NCBI RefSeq assembly: GCF_000092225.1
Contig: NC_014158.1
Span: 2,976,001-3,040,000, forward strand
Reading direction: 5' to 3'
Source of the DNA: Tsukamurella paurometabola DSM 20162
GTDB lineage: Bacteria; Actinomycetota; Actinomycetes; Mycobacteriales; Mycobacteriaceae
Length of the DNA: 64,000 nt
Shown: positions 45,907 through 55,430 of the stretch, in pieces
How the letters are laid out: each line of letters starts with the position of its first letter
Numbering within the stretch: position 1 is the first letter of the stretch
Made by a program: the position numbers and the translations under genes
The notes under the pieces: model-generated
The model's database searches: none
Seen by the model: only the letters and a program-made list of their open reading frames with translations
Told to the model about the DNA's origin: nothing

Positions 45907-46725
45907 CTACAGCTTGGGGCGCGGCACGGTGGCGGGCATGGAGGCGAAGTACTCGGCGGCGTCGCCGAAGGACAGGGTTTCGATGCCTCCGCCGGGCGGC
46001 AGGTCGGGCTGAACGGGTTCGATCGTCCGCTCGGCGGCGAGCAACTCGGCGACGGTTCCGTAGGCGGCGACCGAGCGCAGTTGGGACCACGTGGGTGGGA
46101 GGAGGAAGCACTTCCCGTCGGACCAGTCCGCCAATGCCCCCGATGCGGTGCGCCAGTACGCTTCGTCGACCTCGCTGGTGCGATCGTCCGCCTCCTGGCC
46201 GTCGGGGAGCGCGGCGAGGAAGAAGCGCGTGTCGTAGCGACGCTTCTCGTTCTCCGGAGTGATCCAGTGTGCGAGCGGACGCAGCAGGTCGGCGCGAAGG
46301 ACCAGGTTCTGCTCGCGCAGGAATTCGGCGAGGCCGAACTCGCGGGCCTCGAGCGCGGCGCGGGCCGGCGCCAGCGCGGTGGCATCAGAGGACGCCCCGT
46401 CGGGCTCGGAAGCGAGCAGGACGCCGCACTCCTCGAAGGTCTCGCGCACGGCTGCGCACACCAGCTGCCGGGCATTGCTCTCGACGGTTCCGAATCGTTC
46501 CGCCCACCAGGACGGTTCCGGCCCCTGCCAGGCGATGTCGATCTCGGCATCGCGCGGGTCGACGCCGCCCCCCGGGAACACCGTCATGCCGCCGGCGAAG
46601 GCCATCTGCTGCACGCGGCGCTGCAAGAAGACCTCGACCTCGTCGACACCGTCCCGCACCAGGACGACGGTGGCGGCCGCCTTCGGATGCGGCGGCGCGG
46701 TGGGGGTGTCGACGTTCGAGGACAT
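45907..46725 (-). CDS. NUDIX hydrolase
   Basis: The 272-residue protein starts at MSSNVDTPTAPPHPKAAATV. The Nudix box is split by an insertion: the Gly part is in GGMTVFPGGGVDPRD and the helix CAAVRETFEECGVLL carries RExxEExG. The C-terminal half (ADLLRPLAHWITPENEKRRY) matches the NUDT19/coenzyme A-diphosphatase-like group, which hydrolyses nucleoside-diphosphate derivatives such as CoA esters. The substrate is not certain. A loose gap of about 90 bp separates it from the acyltransferase genes. Confidence 0.88.
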   Translation of the reverse strand: MSSNVDTPTAPPHPKAAATVVLVRDGVDEVEVFLQRRVQQMAFAGGMTVFPGGGVDPRDAEIDIAWQGPEPSWWAERFGTVESNARQLVCAAVRETFEECGVLLASEPDGASSDATALAPARAALEAREFGLAEFLREQNLVLRADLLRPLAHWITPENEKRRYDTRFFLAALPDGQEADDRTSEVDEAYWRTASGALADWSDGKCFLLPPTWSQLRSVAAYGTVAELLAAERTIEPVQPDLPPGGGIETLSFGDAAEYFASMPATVPRPKL

Positions 46726-46789
46726 TGCGTCACGGTATCCGAGGAGGCCGCTCAGGTGTCCGGTTTGGTTGGTCGTTACACGGTCGCTA

Positions 46790-47308
46790 TCAGTCCTGTC
46801 GCGGTGCCCAGCTGTCGGCGCCGTCCATCGGTCCGACCTTGTAGTTCAGCCCGGCCTTCTCGCCCGTGCCGTCCGTCAGCTCACACGGGAACGTCTCACC
46901 GGGGGCGGCGGCCTTCATCCCGGTACCGCAGCTGATGGTCACTGGGACCTTCACCTGCTTCTGCACGTCCGGTTGCAGGGTCGGCCCCACCTTGGCCAGG
47001 TCGTAGAGCTTCTTCGTGGGCTTGTACGCGATGTTCATATCCTCGTCTTTGACCGTCACCTCAACGGGCACGGTCGCGGCCCCGATCTCGGCTTTGCACA
47101 GGAACGTCGAGCCGGGCTTCGGCCGCTTACCCGCCTGGTCGCACGCCACCGAATCGACCTTGACGCCGTCCGCCCCATACGCCTCGTTGAGGGACTTCGC
47201 GATTTCCGATTCCGCCTTCGAATAGTCGAGGGTGGTCCCGAGCAACGAACAGCTCGCGAGGAGCGGAACCGCAGTCAACACCATCACGCCAACGAATTTC
47301 GCCTTCAT
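46790..47308 (-). CDS. DUF4333-type lipoprotein
   Basis: The 172-residue protein starts at MKAKFVGVMVLTAVPLLASC, a short lipoprotein signal with the lipobox LLASC at residue 20. Two halves show the same pattern: CDQAGKRPKPGSTFLC and CGTGMKAAAPGETFPCEL, a Cys-xn-GxxFxC spacing typical of DUF4333. The function of this family is unknown. The gene is preceded by a gap of about 100 bp and is not obviously part of an operon. Confidence 0.85.
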   Translation of the reverse strand: MKAKFVGVMVLTAVPLLASCSLLGTTLDYSKAESEIAKSLNEAYGADGVKVDSVACDQAGKRPKPGSTFLCKAEIGAATVPVEVTVKDEDMNIAYKPTKKLYDLAKVGPTLQPDVQKQVKVPVTISCGTGMKAAAPGETFPCELTDGTGEKAGLNYKVGPMDGADSWAPRQD

Positions 47309-47411
47309 GAATATTAACCATAGCGGACACATTCGCCTCGCTCAGCACCGCCGGGCTCGGTCGCGCCGCCGTAGGTCGCACCCTGTTATCGCGTCACCAC
47401 GAGGGCTTCGA

Positions 47412-49592
47412 CTACCACAGACGTACCCGGTCCTTGGGTTCGAGCCACTCGCCGTCACCGGGCCGCACGCCGAAGGTGTCCGCGAACGTATCGACGTTCT
47501 TCACCACCTGGTTCGTCCTGAACTCCGGTGGTGCGTGCATCGCCGTCGCCAAGGACTCCCGGACCGCCTCGGGACGGGTCTTGTTCTGCCAGCTCCGCGC
47601 GTAGCTGAGAAACAGAGGCACCAGCGCAGCGTTCTCGGCCTGCGGGCCGGACGCGGACGGTGTCGCCGAGCCGCTCTGATCCGCGAACTCCGTTCCCGCG
47701 TCACGGTTCTTGACGGCGAGGCGGAAGGCTTCGACCGCGATGCCCAGGCCGCCGAGGTCAGCGAGATTCTCCCCCACAGTCATCGCGCCGTTGACCGTGC
47801 TCCCGGGCGCGGCTCCGATCGGCACCAGAGTGTTGTACTGCGCGATCAACGCCTTGGTGCGCTTGTCGAATTCGGCACGGTCGGCGGGAGCCCACCAGTC
47901 CTTGAGATTGCCGTCGCCGTCGTACTTCGATCCCGAATCGTCGAAGGCATGGCCGATCTCGTGACCTATCACGGCGCCGATCGCCCCGTAGTTCACGGCG
48001 GCCTGATTGTCGACGGAGAAGAACGGTGCCTGCAGGATGGCCGCGGGAAAGCAGATCTCGTTGCTGGTCGGGACGTAGGACGCATTCACCGACTGCGGCA
48101 GCATGTTCCACTTGGACCGGTCGACCGGTTTGGTCAGTTGGTCCAATGTCATCTGCTCGGTGTAGGCGATCACGGCTCGGGTGTTCTCGACCGCCGACGA
48201 TGTCCCCACCTCCAACGTCGAATAGTCCTCCCACTTGTCCGGGTAGCCCAGTTTGGTGGTCATCTTGTCGAGCTTGGCGATTGCGGCGGTCCGCGTGGGC
48301 GGCGACATCCATTGCGAGCGTTCGAAAGCCGAGCGGTAGGCGGATTTGAGGTTCTCGACCAGCTTCTCGACCTGTCGTTTGGATTCGGCCGAGAAGTGCT
48401 TCTGCACGTACAGGCGCCCGAGCGCCTCGCCCAGCGTCGTATTGACCATCGTCACCCCCATCTTCCAGCGCTCCTCCTGCTTCTGGGCACCATCGAGGGT
48501 CCGCTCGTAGAACTCGAACCGGGCGTCTCCGAAGGCCTGCGGCAATACATCGGCATAGGTGGAGATGATCCCCATGCGGGCACAATCTTTCAGCGCCTCG
48601 ATATCGGTCTTCGCCCAGATCGTGGCGGCGGCGGGCAGGAAGTCCGGCTGCATCACCACCACTTCTTTGGACGTCTCCGATGTCAGCCCTTGCAGATCAC
48701 GCCAACGCAGCCAATCGAATCCGGGCGCGAGATCGGCGAGCTGCGTCCACTGGTACAGGTTGTAGGTGGCGTTGTCGTCGCGATACTTCTCCCGCTCCCA
48801 CGTCGCCCGAGCCAGGTTGGTCTCCACGGCGATCACCCGATCGGCCGTACCCGCTGGGTCGGCGAAGCCCGCCAACTCCGCCGTCTTCCGCATGAACTCG
48901 CGGTACTTGTCCCGGACGTCCTGCATCTGCGCATCCAGGTAGTGCGCCTTCGACGGCAAGCCCCCCATCGTCGGGGTCAGGTGCACGAGATTGCGGGTGG
49001 AGTTCTTCCGGTCGGGGCTGACGGAGACCCCGACGACGCCCCAGCCACCGTCGGTACGCTGCTGCGCACCGACCACATCGAAGAGGGCTGCTCGATCGGC
49101 GGCGCCGTCGATCGCAGACAGCGTCGACCGCAGCGGTGCGGTACCCACCGCATCGATCTTGGCGGTGTCCATGAAAGTCCGGTAGGTGTCGCGGATCTTC
49201 GCCTCGTCACTGCCCGCCTTGGCATCGCGAATCGACTCGATGATCTCTCGGAGCTGTTTCTCGACCTGGTCGGTCAGCGTTTCCATCCCGCCCCCGCTCG
49301 GCTTCTCCGGAGGGATCTGGAAGGAGTCGTACCAGGCACCGTTGACGTGCCGGAAGAGGTCGTCCTGGACCCGGACCCCGGGCGCTGCGCCCGACATGTC
49401 CGGACCGGTGAGCGAACTGTACGGCCGGCGCGTCGTCGATGGCCCGCCGGGTGTACCCGTGCCGCCACACGCGGCGAGTACACCCGCGCCGGCGACGGTG
49501 CCCAAGCCGAGCAGGAATCGACGTCGGTCGACTCCACCCTTGGGGCGGCCCGTAGTGTCCCGTCGCCCGGTTCGAGAGTCGTCTTCCTGCAT
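47412..49592 (-). CDS. M13-family zinc metallopeptidase with Tat lipoprotein signal
   Basis: The 726-residue enzyme has a twin-arginine signal (VDRRRFLLGLG) followed by a lipobox (GVLAACGG), so it is probably exported folded and tethered to the membrane. Active-site motifs are VIGHEIGHAFDDSG and VGENLADLGGLGIAVEA, which give the two zinc His, the general-base Glu and the third ligand Glu; the terminal RVRLW tryptophan is conserved in the neprilysin-type family. Mycobacterial Zmp1 lacks such a signal, so location may differ. Peptide substrates are unknown. Confidence 0.93.
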   Translation of the reverse strand: MQEDDSRTGRRDTTGRPKGGVDRRRFLLGLGTVAGAGVLAACGGTGTPGGPSTTRRPYSSLTGPDMSGAAPGVRVQDDLFRHVNGAWYDSFQIPPEKPSGGGMETLTDQVEKQLREIIESIRDAKAGSDEAKIRDTYRTFMDTAKIDAVGTAPLRSTLSAIDGAADRAALFDVVGAQQRTDGGWGVVGVSVSPDRKNSTRNLVHLTPTMGGLPSKAHYLDAQMQDVRDKYREFMRKTAELAGFADPAGTADRVIAVETNLARATWEREKYRDDNATYNLYQWTQLADLAPGFDWLRWRDLQGLTSETSKEVVVMQPDFLPAAATIWAKTDIEALKDCARMGIISTYADVLPQAFGDARFEFYERTLDGAQKQEERWKMGVTMVNTTLGEALGRLYVQKHFSAESKRQVEKLVENLKSAYRSAFERSQWMSPPTRTAAIAKLDKMTTKLGYPDKWEDYSTLEVGTSSAVENTRAVIAYTEQMTLDQLTKPVDRSKWNMLPQSVNASYVPTSNEICFPAAILQAPFFSVDNQAAVNYGAIGAVIGHEIGHAFDDSGSKYDGDGNLKDWWAPADRAEFDKRTKALIAQYNTLVPIGAAPGSTVNGAMTVGENLADLGGLGIAVEAFRLAVKNRDAGTEFADQSGSATPSASGPQAENAALVPLFLSYARSWQNKTRPEAVRESLATAMHAPPEFRTNQVVKNVDTFADTFGVRPGDGEWLEPKDRVRLW

Positions 49593-49742
49593 GTCCGCTA
49601 CCTCGCTCCTTGTCGCCGACCGCGTTCGGTCGCCTGCATCGAGCCTCGTCGCCGCGTGTTCGCGATCGCAATCCTCCGGGCAGCCGCGGAGCGTCTCCGA
49701 GCGGATGCATCAGCCCCCGCCGATCGGTGGGGAGCAGACGCG

Positions 49743-49777
49743 AACGCGCCCCGTCCGGATGCCGGACGGGGCGCGTT
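49743..49777. terminator. Long perfect hairpin after etfA
   Basis: AACGCGCCCCGTCCGG and CCGGACGGGGCGCGTT are exact 16-bp inverted repeats with a 3-nt loop, located 15 bp past the etfA stop on the minus strand. This is a strong intrinsic-type terminator without a long U tract, usual for high-GC Actinobacteria. It also isolates the M13 peptidase gene from etf transcription. Confidence 0.85.
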
Positions 49778-49792
49778 TCGATCGAGCGTGTG

Positions 49793-50749
49793 TCAGCCCT
49801 TGTGAGCCTTGACCGCCTCGGTGAGCTGCGGAGCGACGTCGAACAGGTCGCCCACGATGCCGTAGTCGGCGATCTCGAAGATCGGTGCCTCTTCGTCCTT
49901 GTTGACGGCCACGATGGTCTTCGAGGTCTGCATGCCGGCGCGGTGCTGGATGGCGCCCGAGATACCCAGGGCGATGTACAGCTGCGGCGACACGGTCTTA
50001 CCGGTCTGGCCGACCTGGAACTGGCCCGGGTAGTAGCCCGAGTCGACGGCGGCGCGCGAGGCACCCACGGCTGCGCCCAGGGCGTCGGCGAGCTCCTCGA
50101 CCACCGAGAACTTCTCGGCCGAACCCACACCACGGCCACCCGAGACCACGATCGAAGCCTCGGTGAGCTCGGGGCGGCTGCCGCCGGTGATCGGGTGCTT
50201 GGCGGTGATCTTCACGGCGTTCTCGGCCTGAGCCGGGACCTCCGCGTCGACGACCTCGCCGGCACCGGCCTGGCCGTCGGCCTCGATGGCGCCGGGGCGC
50301 ACCGAGTAGACAGGGACGTCGCCCCCGGCCTGAGCATCCACGGTGAACGCGCCACCGAAGATCGAGTGCACACCGGCACCGGCCGGCTTGACCTCGATGA
50401 CATCGGCGAGCAGACCGGAACCGAGACGCGCGGCGAGGCGGCCCGACACCTCCTTGCCCTCGAACGTCGCGGCGGTGAGGACGGCGGCGGGGGCCACCGA
50501 CTCGGCCAGCGAGGACAGCACGTCGACCTTGGGGGTGACGAGGTAGTTGTCGGCGTCGGCCGACTCCGCGCGGTAGATCTTCGCGGCGCCGGCGGCCTTG
50601 AGCTGATCGGCGATCGCGTCGGTGGTGCCGGGGGCGCCCACGACGACGGCGGCGGGCTCACCGAGCGCCTTCGCGGCGGTGATCAGCTCGGCCGTGACCT
50701 TCTTGATCTTGCCCTCAGCCTGCTCGACGAGAACGAGTACGTCTGCCAT
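49793..50749 (-). CDS. etfA: Electron transfer flavoprotein alpha subunit
   Basis: The 318-residue subunit holds FAD and passes electrons from acyl-CoA dehydrogenases to the respiratory chain. It starts [20 protein letters not shown], and the C-terminal FAD motif is [19 protein letters not shown], then [20 protein letters not shown] and [20 protein letters not shown]. It lies 32 bp after etfB and ends at a strong terminator hairpin. Synteny matches fixB (Rv3028c). Confidence 0.97.
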   Translation of the reverse strand: MADVLVLVEQAEGKIKKVTAELITAAKALGEPAAVVVGAPGTTDAIADQLKAAGAAKIYRAESADADNYLVTPKVDVLSSLAESVAPAAVLTAATFEGKEVSGRLAARLGSGLLADVIEVKPAGAGVHSIFGGAFTVDAQAGGDVPVYSVRPGAIEADGQAGAGEVVDAEVPAQAENAVKITAKHPITGGSRPELTEASIVVSGGRGVGSAEKFSVVEELADALGAAVGASRAAVDSGYYPGQFQVGQTGKTVSPQLYIALGISGAIQHRAGMQTSKTIVAVNKDEEAPIFEIADYGIVGDLFDVAPQLTEAVKAHKG

Positions 50750-50781
50750 ATCGGATTCTCTCCTTTGAGTGTGAGGGGGTC

Positions 50782-51567
50782 TTAGATGATCTTCTGGCCG
50801 ATGAGGAACTGCGCGACCTTGCTGCCGCCGTCGCCCTCGTCGGTGACCTTCTCGCCCGCGGCCTTCGGCGGCTTCGGGGTGACACCCGAGACCTGGCTAC
50901 CCGCGTTGGCGCCGCCCACCTCGTCGTTCTCCACGCCGATCTCGGCGAGGGTGAGCACGTTCACTTCCTTCTTCTTCGCGGCCATGATGCCCTTGAAGGA
51001 GGGGAAGCGGGGCTCGTTGATCTTCTCGTTGACCGAGACGATGGCGGGCAGCGAGGACTCGACCTCGAAGACACCCTCGTCGGTCTCGCGCTCGCCCTTG
51101 AGGGTCTGACCGTCGATGGTCAGGCTCCGCAGGTGGGTGAGCTGCGGGAGACCGAGGTACTCGGCCAGGATGGCCGGCACGGCGCCGACGCGGCCGTCGG
51201 TGGCTTCGTTACCGGCGATGACCAGCTCGACGCCCTCGATGGTGCCGAGCGCGCGGGCCAGGATCCATGCGGTCTGAATGGCGTCCGAGCCGTGAGCGGC
51301 GTCGTCCTGGATGTGGACGGCCTTGTCGGCACCCATCGACAGCGCCTTGCGGATCGCATCGGTGGCGCTGGCAGGCCCGAGGGACAGCACGGTCACCTCG
51401 CCGCCGTCGGCCTCCTTGATCTGGAGCGCCTGCTCCACGGCGCGCTCGTTGATCTCGTCGAGGACGGCGTCGGCCGACTCGCGATCGAGGGTGTAATCAC
51501 CGTCGGTGAGCTTGCGCTCGGAGTAGGTGTCAGGGACCTGCTTGATCAGTACGACTACGTTCGTCAT
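50782..51567 (-). CDS. etfB: Electron transfer flavoprotein beta subunit
   Basis: The 261-residue AMP-binding partner of EtfA starts TNVVVLIKQVPDTYSERKL and includes the conserved INERAVEQALQIKEADGGEV and LVIAGNEATDGRVGAVPAIL, the latter forming part of the dehydrogenase recognition region. It is the first gene of the etfBA operon. Its promoter lies in the 206-bp gap to the divergent MGLP genes, which also holds an inverted repeat. Confidence 0.97.
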   Translation of the reverse strand: MTNVVVLIKQVPDTYSERKLTDGDYTLDRESADAVLDEINERAVEQALQIKEADGGEVTVLSLGPASATDAIRKALSMGADKAVHIQDDAAHGSDAIQTAWILARALGTIEGVELVIAGNEATDGRVGAVPAILAEYLGLPQLTHLRSLTIDGQTLKGERETDEGVFEVESSLPAIVSVNEKINEPRFPSFKGIMAAKKKEVNVLTLAEIGVENDEVGGANAGSQVSGVTPKPPKAAGEKVTDEGDGGSKVAQFLIGQKII

Positions 51568-51708
51568 TGGTCTTCGTCGACCTCCTGGATCATCGGATAC
51601 TCGTAGGGCACATTCTCACACTGCCGTCGGGGCCTGATGACCTCGCCCCCGGCAGGCTAAGCCACTCGAACTTAGCACCGCCTCACGACACTGTTTAACG
51701 CCAGAGTA

Positions 51709-51726
51709 AGTTACCGGGCAGTAACT
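51709..51726. promoter_or_regulatory. Inverted repeat between etfB and the MGLP genes
   Basis: AGTTAC-CGGGCA-GTAACT is a perfect 6-bp inverted repeat in the shared gap, 48 bp before the methyltransferase start codon. It may be a TetR- or GntR-type operator; no regulator gene is adjacent, so the binding protein is unknown. Confidence 0.4.
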
Positions 51727-51773
51727 GTCCATGTGGGCTGGCCCACCCGACGAAGCAGACTAGGCTCGACAGA

Positions 51774-52520
51774 ATGTGTGACGCGCTGCCTTTGACCGGC
51801 GAGCGGACGGTTCCCGGTATCCCCGAGGAGAACTACTGGTTCCGCCGGCACGAGATCGCGTACCTGGCGATCGCAGACCGGTACGCCGGCCGGACCGTCT
51901 TCGAGGCGGGAAGCGGCGAGGGCTACGGCGCCGCCCTTCTGGCCGAGGAGGGCGCGACGGTGACCGCCCTCGACTATGACGAGTCGGCCGTCGCCCACGT
52001 GCGCTCGACCTACCCGAAGGTGACGATGCTGCACGGCAACCTCGCCGAGCTCCCGCTGGACGACGCCTCGGTGGATGCCGTGGTGAATTTCCAGGTGATC
52101 GAGCACCTGTGGGATCAGCCGCAGTTCCTCCGCGAAGTGGCCCGCGTGCTGCGCCCGGGAGGCGAGCTCGTGATCTCCACACCGAACCGCGTCACCTTCT
52201 CCCCCGGCCGCGACACCCCGCTCAACCCCTTCCACACCCGGGAACTGAACTCCGACGAGCTCACTGAGCTGCTCGAGGGCGCCGGACTCGAGGTCACCGA
52301 GAAGCTCGGCGTCTATCACGGCGCCCGCCTGGCCGAATTGGACCGGCACCACGGCGGCAGCTTCATCGACGCACAGATCGATCGGTCGCTGGCCGGTGAG
52401 CCCTGGCCCGAGGAGCTCTCCCGCGATGTGGCCGGCGTGGCCGCCACCGACTTCGACGTACGCCCCGACGCCCCCGACAGCCTCGACCTGTTCTTCTACG
52501 CACGGAAGTCCACACCGTGA
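51774..52520 (+). CDS. SAM-dependent methyltransferase of the MGLP locus (Rv3030-like)
   Basis: The 248-residue protein starts at MCDALPLTGERTVPGIPEEN. SAM-binding motif I is VFEAGSGEGYGAALLAEEG, motif II acidic residue in TALDYDES, and the post-motif ELPLDDASVDAVVNFQVIEH is typical of class I enzymes. In M. tuberculosis Rv3030 sits before the GH57 and GT4 genes and is linked to methylation of glucose units of methylglucose lipopolysaccharide. The same order here supports that role. Its stop overlaps the next start (GTGA). Confidence 0.9.
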   Translation: MCDALPLTGERTVPGIPEENYWFRRHEIAYLAIADRYAGRTVFEAGSGEGYGAALLAEEGATVTALDYDESAVAHVRSTYPKVTMLHGNLAELPLDDASVDAVVNFQVIEHLWDQPQFLREVARVLRPGGELVISTPNRVTFSPGRDTPLNPFHTRELNSDELTELLEGAGLEVTEKLGVYHGARLAELDRHHGGSFIDAQIDRSLAGEPWPEELSRDVAGVAATDFDVRPDAPDSLDLFFYARKSTP

Positions 52521-54055
52521 CCGGAAGCCCTCGCGAACCCGGGATGATCGCCGTCGTCCTGCATTCGCACCTGCCGTGGCTCGCGCACCACGGCGCGTGG
52601 CCGGTCGGCGAGGAGTGGCTCTACCAATCGTGGGCGGCGTCCTATCTCCGCGTCGCAGAGGTACTCGACCGGCTCGCCGACGAGGGCCGCACCGAGCAGC
52701 TGACCCTCGGGATCACCCCCGTGCTCGCCGCCCAGCTCGACGACCCCTACTGCCTCGAAGCCATGCACCACTACCTCGGCAACTGGCAGTTGCGGGCACA
52801 CGAGGCGGCCCTGTCCGGCCGGCCCGCGAGCGCGGAACTCGGTGCACGCGAACACCGTAACGCCGCGCACGCGCTGCGTCTCTTCGAATCGCAGTGGCGG
52901 CACGGCGGGACCCCGGTGCTGCGCCGTCTCGCCGATGCGGGCACCGTCGAACTGCTCGGCGGACCGCTCGCGCACCCCTTCCAACCGCTCTTGCACCCGA
53001 GGCTCCGCGAGTTGTCGCTGCGCGAGGGCCTCGCGTACGGCAAGGCCCGTCTCGGTCAGGATCCGGCCGGCATCTGGGCTCCCGAGTGCGCGTACGCACC
53101 CGGCATGGAACACGGGTACCAGGCCGCGGGCGTCACCCACTTCATGGTCGACGGGCCCACCCTGGGGGGCGATACCGCGCTGGCTCGCCCGGTGGGCGAT
53201 TCGACGGTGCTGGCCTTCGGCCGCGACCTTCCGGTGAGCTACCGCGTCTGGTCACCGAAATCCGGGTATCCCGGGCACGCCGCCTACCGCGACTTCTACG
53301 CGCACGATCACTCGACCGGCCTCAAGCCGAGCCGGGTGACGGGCAAGAACGTGCCCGAGCAGGAGAAGGCCCCGTACGACCCGCAGCGCGCCGACGCCGC
53401 GATCGACAAACACGTCGCCGACTTCGTGGAGACCGTGGTGCAGCGCCTCCGGTCCGAGAGCTCCCGGATCGGCCGCGACGCCCTGGTCGTGGCGGCTTTC
53501 GACACCGAGCTGTTCGGGCACTGGTGGTACGAGGGCCCGATCTGGCTGGAACGGGTGCTGCGCGCGCTGCCCGAGGCCGGTGTGCGAGTAGGCACGCTGC
53601 GCTCGGCCGCCGAAGCCGGGTACGTGGGTGCTCCGCGTGAGATCGCTGCCAGCTCCTGGGGATCCGGTAAGGACTGGCGGGTCTGGGAGGGCCCGCAGGT
53701 GCGCGAGTTCGTCGAGCTCAATGAGGAGATCACCACGACGACGCTGCGGGTGCTCGACAAGCGCGCCGGGCGGCAGCGCGACCGCGTCAGCGACCAGGTC
53801 CTGCAGGAGGCACTCATGTGCCTGCAATCCGATTGGCCGTTCATGGTCTCGAAGGACACCGCCGCCGCGTACGCCCGCGACCGCGCCTACAAGCATGCGC
53901 ACGCCCTGCGCGAGATCGCCGACGCCGCCGAGCGCGGCGACGAGGCGCGCGCGGCGATGCTCGCCCGAAGCTGGCGCCAGGCCGACGATCCGTTCCCCGG
54001 CCTCGACGCCCGTCGTCTTCCGCCCGCACGGCTCGATCCCGTGGGAGGGTTCTGA
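52517..54055 (+). CDS. GH57 1,4-alpha-glucan branching enzyme-like protein (Rv3031-like)
   Basis: The 512-residue enzyme starts with GTG at MTGSPREPGMIAVVLHSHLP. GH57 motifs include HSHLPWLAHHGAW, the catalytic-glutamate region GIWAPECAYAPGMEHGYQ and the catalytic-aspartate region VVAAFDTELFGHWWYEGP. It is coupled to the methyltransferase and to the glycosyltransferase that follows (1-nt overlap), matching the MGLP operon of mycobacteria. It would branch the 1,4-glucan backbone; MGLPs carry beta- or alpha-branch units in other species, so exact specificity is unknown. Confidence 0.92.
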   Translation: MTGSPREPGMIAVVLHSHLPWLAHHGAWPVGEEWLYQSWAASYLRVAEVLDRLADEGRTEQLTLGITPVLAAQLDDPYCLEAMHHYLGNWQLRAHEAALSGRPASAELGAREHRNAAHALRLFESQWRHGGTPVLRRLADAGTVELLGGPLAHPFQPLLHPRLRELSLREGLAYGKARLGQDPAGIWAPECAYAPGMEHGYQAAGVTHFMVDGPTLGGDTALARPVGDSTVLAFGRDLPVSYRVWSPKSGYPGHAAYRDFYAHDHSTGLKPSRVTGKNVPEQEKAPYDPQRADAAIDKHVADFVETVVQRLRSESSRIGRDALVVAAFDTELFGHWWYEGPIWLERVLRALPEAGVRVGTLRSAAEAGYVGAPREIAASSWGSGKDWRVWEGPQVREFVELNEEITTTTLRVLDKRAGRQRDRVSDQVLQEALMCLQSDWPFMVSKDTAAAYARDRAYKHAHALREIADAAERGDEARAAMLARSWRQADDPFPGLDARRLPPARLDPVGGF

Positions 54056-55362
54056 TGCGCGTTCTGCTCGTCTCCTGGGAGTACCCGCCCGTGGTGGTCG
54101 GCGGCCTCGGCCGGCATGTGCACCACCTCGCGCTGCAACTACGCGACCAGGGCCACGACGTGGTGGTCCTCTCACGTCAGCCCACCGGCACCGATCCGCG
54201 CAGCAACCCCACCTCCGATCAGCGGATCGACGGCATCCGCGTGATCATGGCCGCCGAGGACCCCTTGGCATTGGAATTCGGCACCGACATGATGCCGTGG
54301 GTGTTGTCGATGGGACATTCGATGCTGCGGGCGGGACTGCGGCTGGCCGGTTTCAACCCGACAGCCGGCGAAGACGTGGGCCATGGCGCCGGCACCGTCG
54401 GCCGCCCCTGGGTACCCGATGTGGTGCACGCCCACGACTGGCTGGCAGCGCACGCTGCGGTCGGTCTCGCGGAGGCCTTCGACGCTCCGCTGGTCGCGAC
54501 GATCCACGCGACCGAGGCGGGCCGGCACAGCGGCTGGGTCTCGGGACCGGTGAACCGGCAGGTGCATTCGACCGAATGGTGGCTCGCGAACGAAGCGGAT
54601 GCGGTGATCACCTGCTCGCGATCGATGTCGGACGAAGTGAACCGGCTCTTCGGCCCCGGCATCGCGCAACTGCACACCATCGCCAACGGCATCGACGTCG
54701 AGTTGTGGCCCTACCGGGACCGCGCCATCGTCAGCGCCCGGTCGGGGCCGCCCCGCCTGCTGTACGTTGGCCGGCTCGAATACGAGAAGGGCGTACAGGA
54801 CCTCATCGCAGCGCTCGCCCGGGTGCGCCGCACCCATCCCGGCACCACCCTCACCATCGCCGGCGACGGTACCCAGGCGGAGTGGCTGCGCGGCGTCGCG
54901 CGGGAGCAGAAGGTGATGCGCGCGGTGGAGTTCACCGGGGCGCTCGATCACGACGAGCTGGTGGCACAGTTGCATTCGGCCGATGCCCTGGTGATCCCGT
55001 CGCGCTACGAGCCGTTCGGGATCGTCGCGCTGGAGGGGGCCGCCACCGGCATCCCGATCATCGCTACCACCGCCGGCGGACTGGCCGATTTCATCCGGGC
55101 CGGCGAGACCGGTGTCTCGGTGGATCCCGCCGACGTGGCCGGTCTCACCGCCGCGATCCGCGGGGTACTCGACGATCCGGTTTCCGCACATCGGTGGGCG
55201 GCGGCCGCCCGGTCCGAGGTGGAGGCGCTCACGTGGGAAGCCGTCGCCGGGGAGACCGCGCAGGTGTATCTCGCGGCGAAGCGCCGCCCACGCAATCCGC
55301 TGGGGCGAAGGGTGATCGACGAGCGCCCGCTGCCCGAACGGGATCCCACCAATCCGCTCTGA
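54055..55362 (+). CDS. GT4-family alpha-glucosyltransferase of the MGLP locus (Rv3032-like)
   Basis: The 435-residue enzyme starts at MRVLLVSWEYPPVVVGGLGR, whose ATG overlaps the preceding stop by one base. The GT4 features are the N-terminal WEYPPVVVGGLGRHVHHL and the donor-binding IPSRYEPFGIVALEGAATGI (E-x7-E). Rv3032 extends the 1,4-glucan chain of MGLP and also affects glycogen-like glucan in M. tuberculosis. Here it closes the compact methyltransferase-GH57-GT4 operon, and is followed by the lipoprotein island. Confidence 0.93.
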   Translation: MRVLLVSWEYPPVVVGGLGRHVHHLALQLRDQGHDVVVLSRQPTGTDPRSNPTSDQRIDGIRVIMAAEDPLALEFGTDMMPWVLSMGHSMLRAGLRLAGFNPTAGEDVGHGAGTVGRPWVPDVVHAHDWLAAHAAVGLAEAFDAPLVATIHATEAGRHSGWVSGPVNRQVHSTEWWLANEADAVITCSRSMSDEVNRLFGPGIAQLHTIANGIDVELWPYRDRAIVSARSGPPRLLYVGRLEYEKGVQDLIAALARVRRTHPGTTLTIAGDGTQAEWLRGVAREQKVMRAVEFTGALDHDELVAQLHSADALVIPSRYEPFGIVALEGAATGIPIIATTAGGLADFIRAGETGVSVDPADVAGLTAAIRGVLDDPVSAHRWAAAARSEVEALTWEAVAGETAQVYLAAKRRPRNPLGRRVIDERPLPERDPTNPL

Positions 55363-55430
55363 TCCGGGGGAACCGATCGCCGCGCTGGTGCGTCTAATGC
55401 GTAGCAGAGCTTTCCCGGCGAAGGAGCGGC

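Noticed and set aside
47232-49805. 857-codon plus-strand frame opposite the M13 peptidase gene
   Set aside because: Antisense shadow without domains; the minus strand encodes the full zinc-peptidase motifs.
54055-55362. Open frame of the GT4 gene extends back to 53818
   Set aside because: Extension overlaps the GH57 gene in another frame; the MRVLLVSWEYPP start coupled to the upstream stop is standard for the family.
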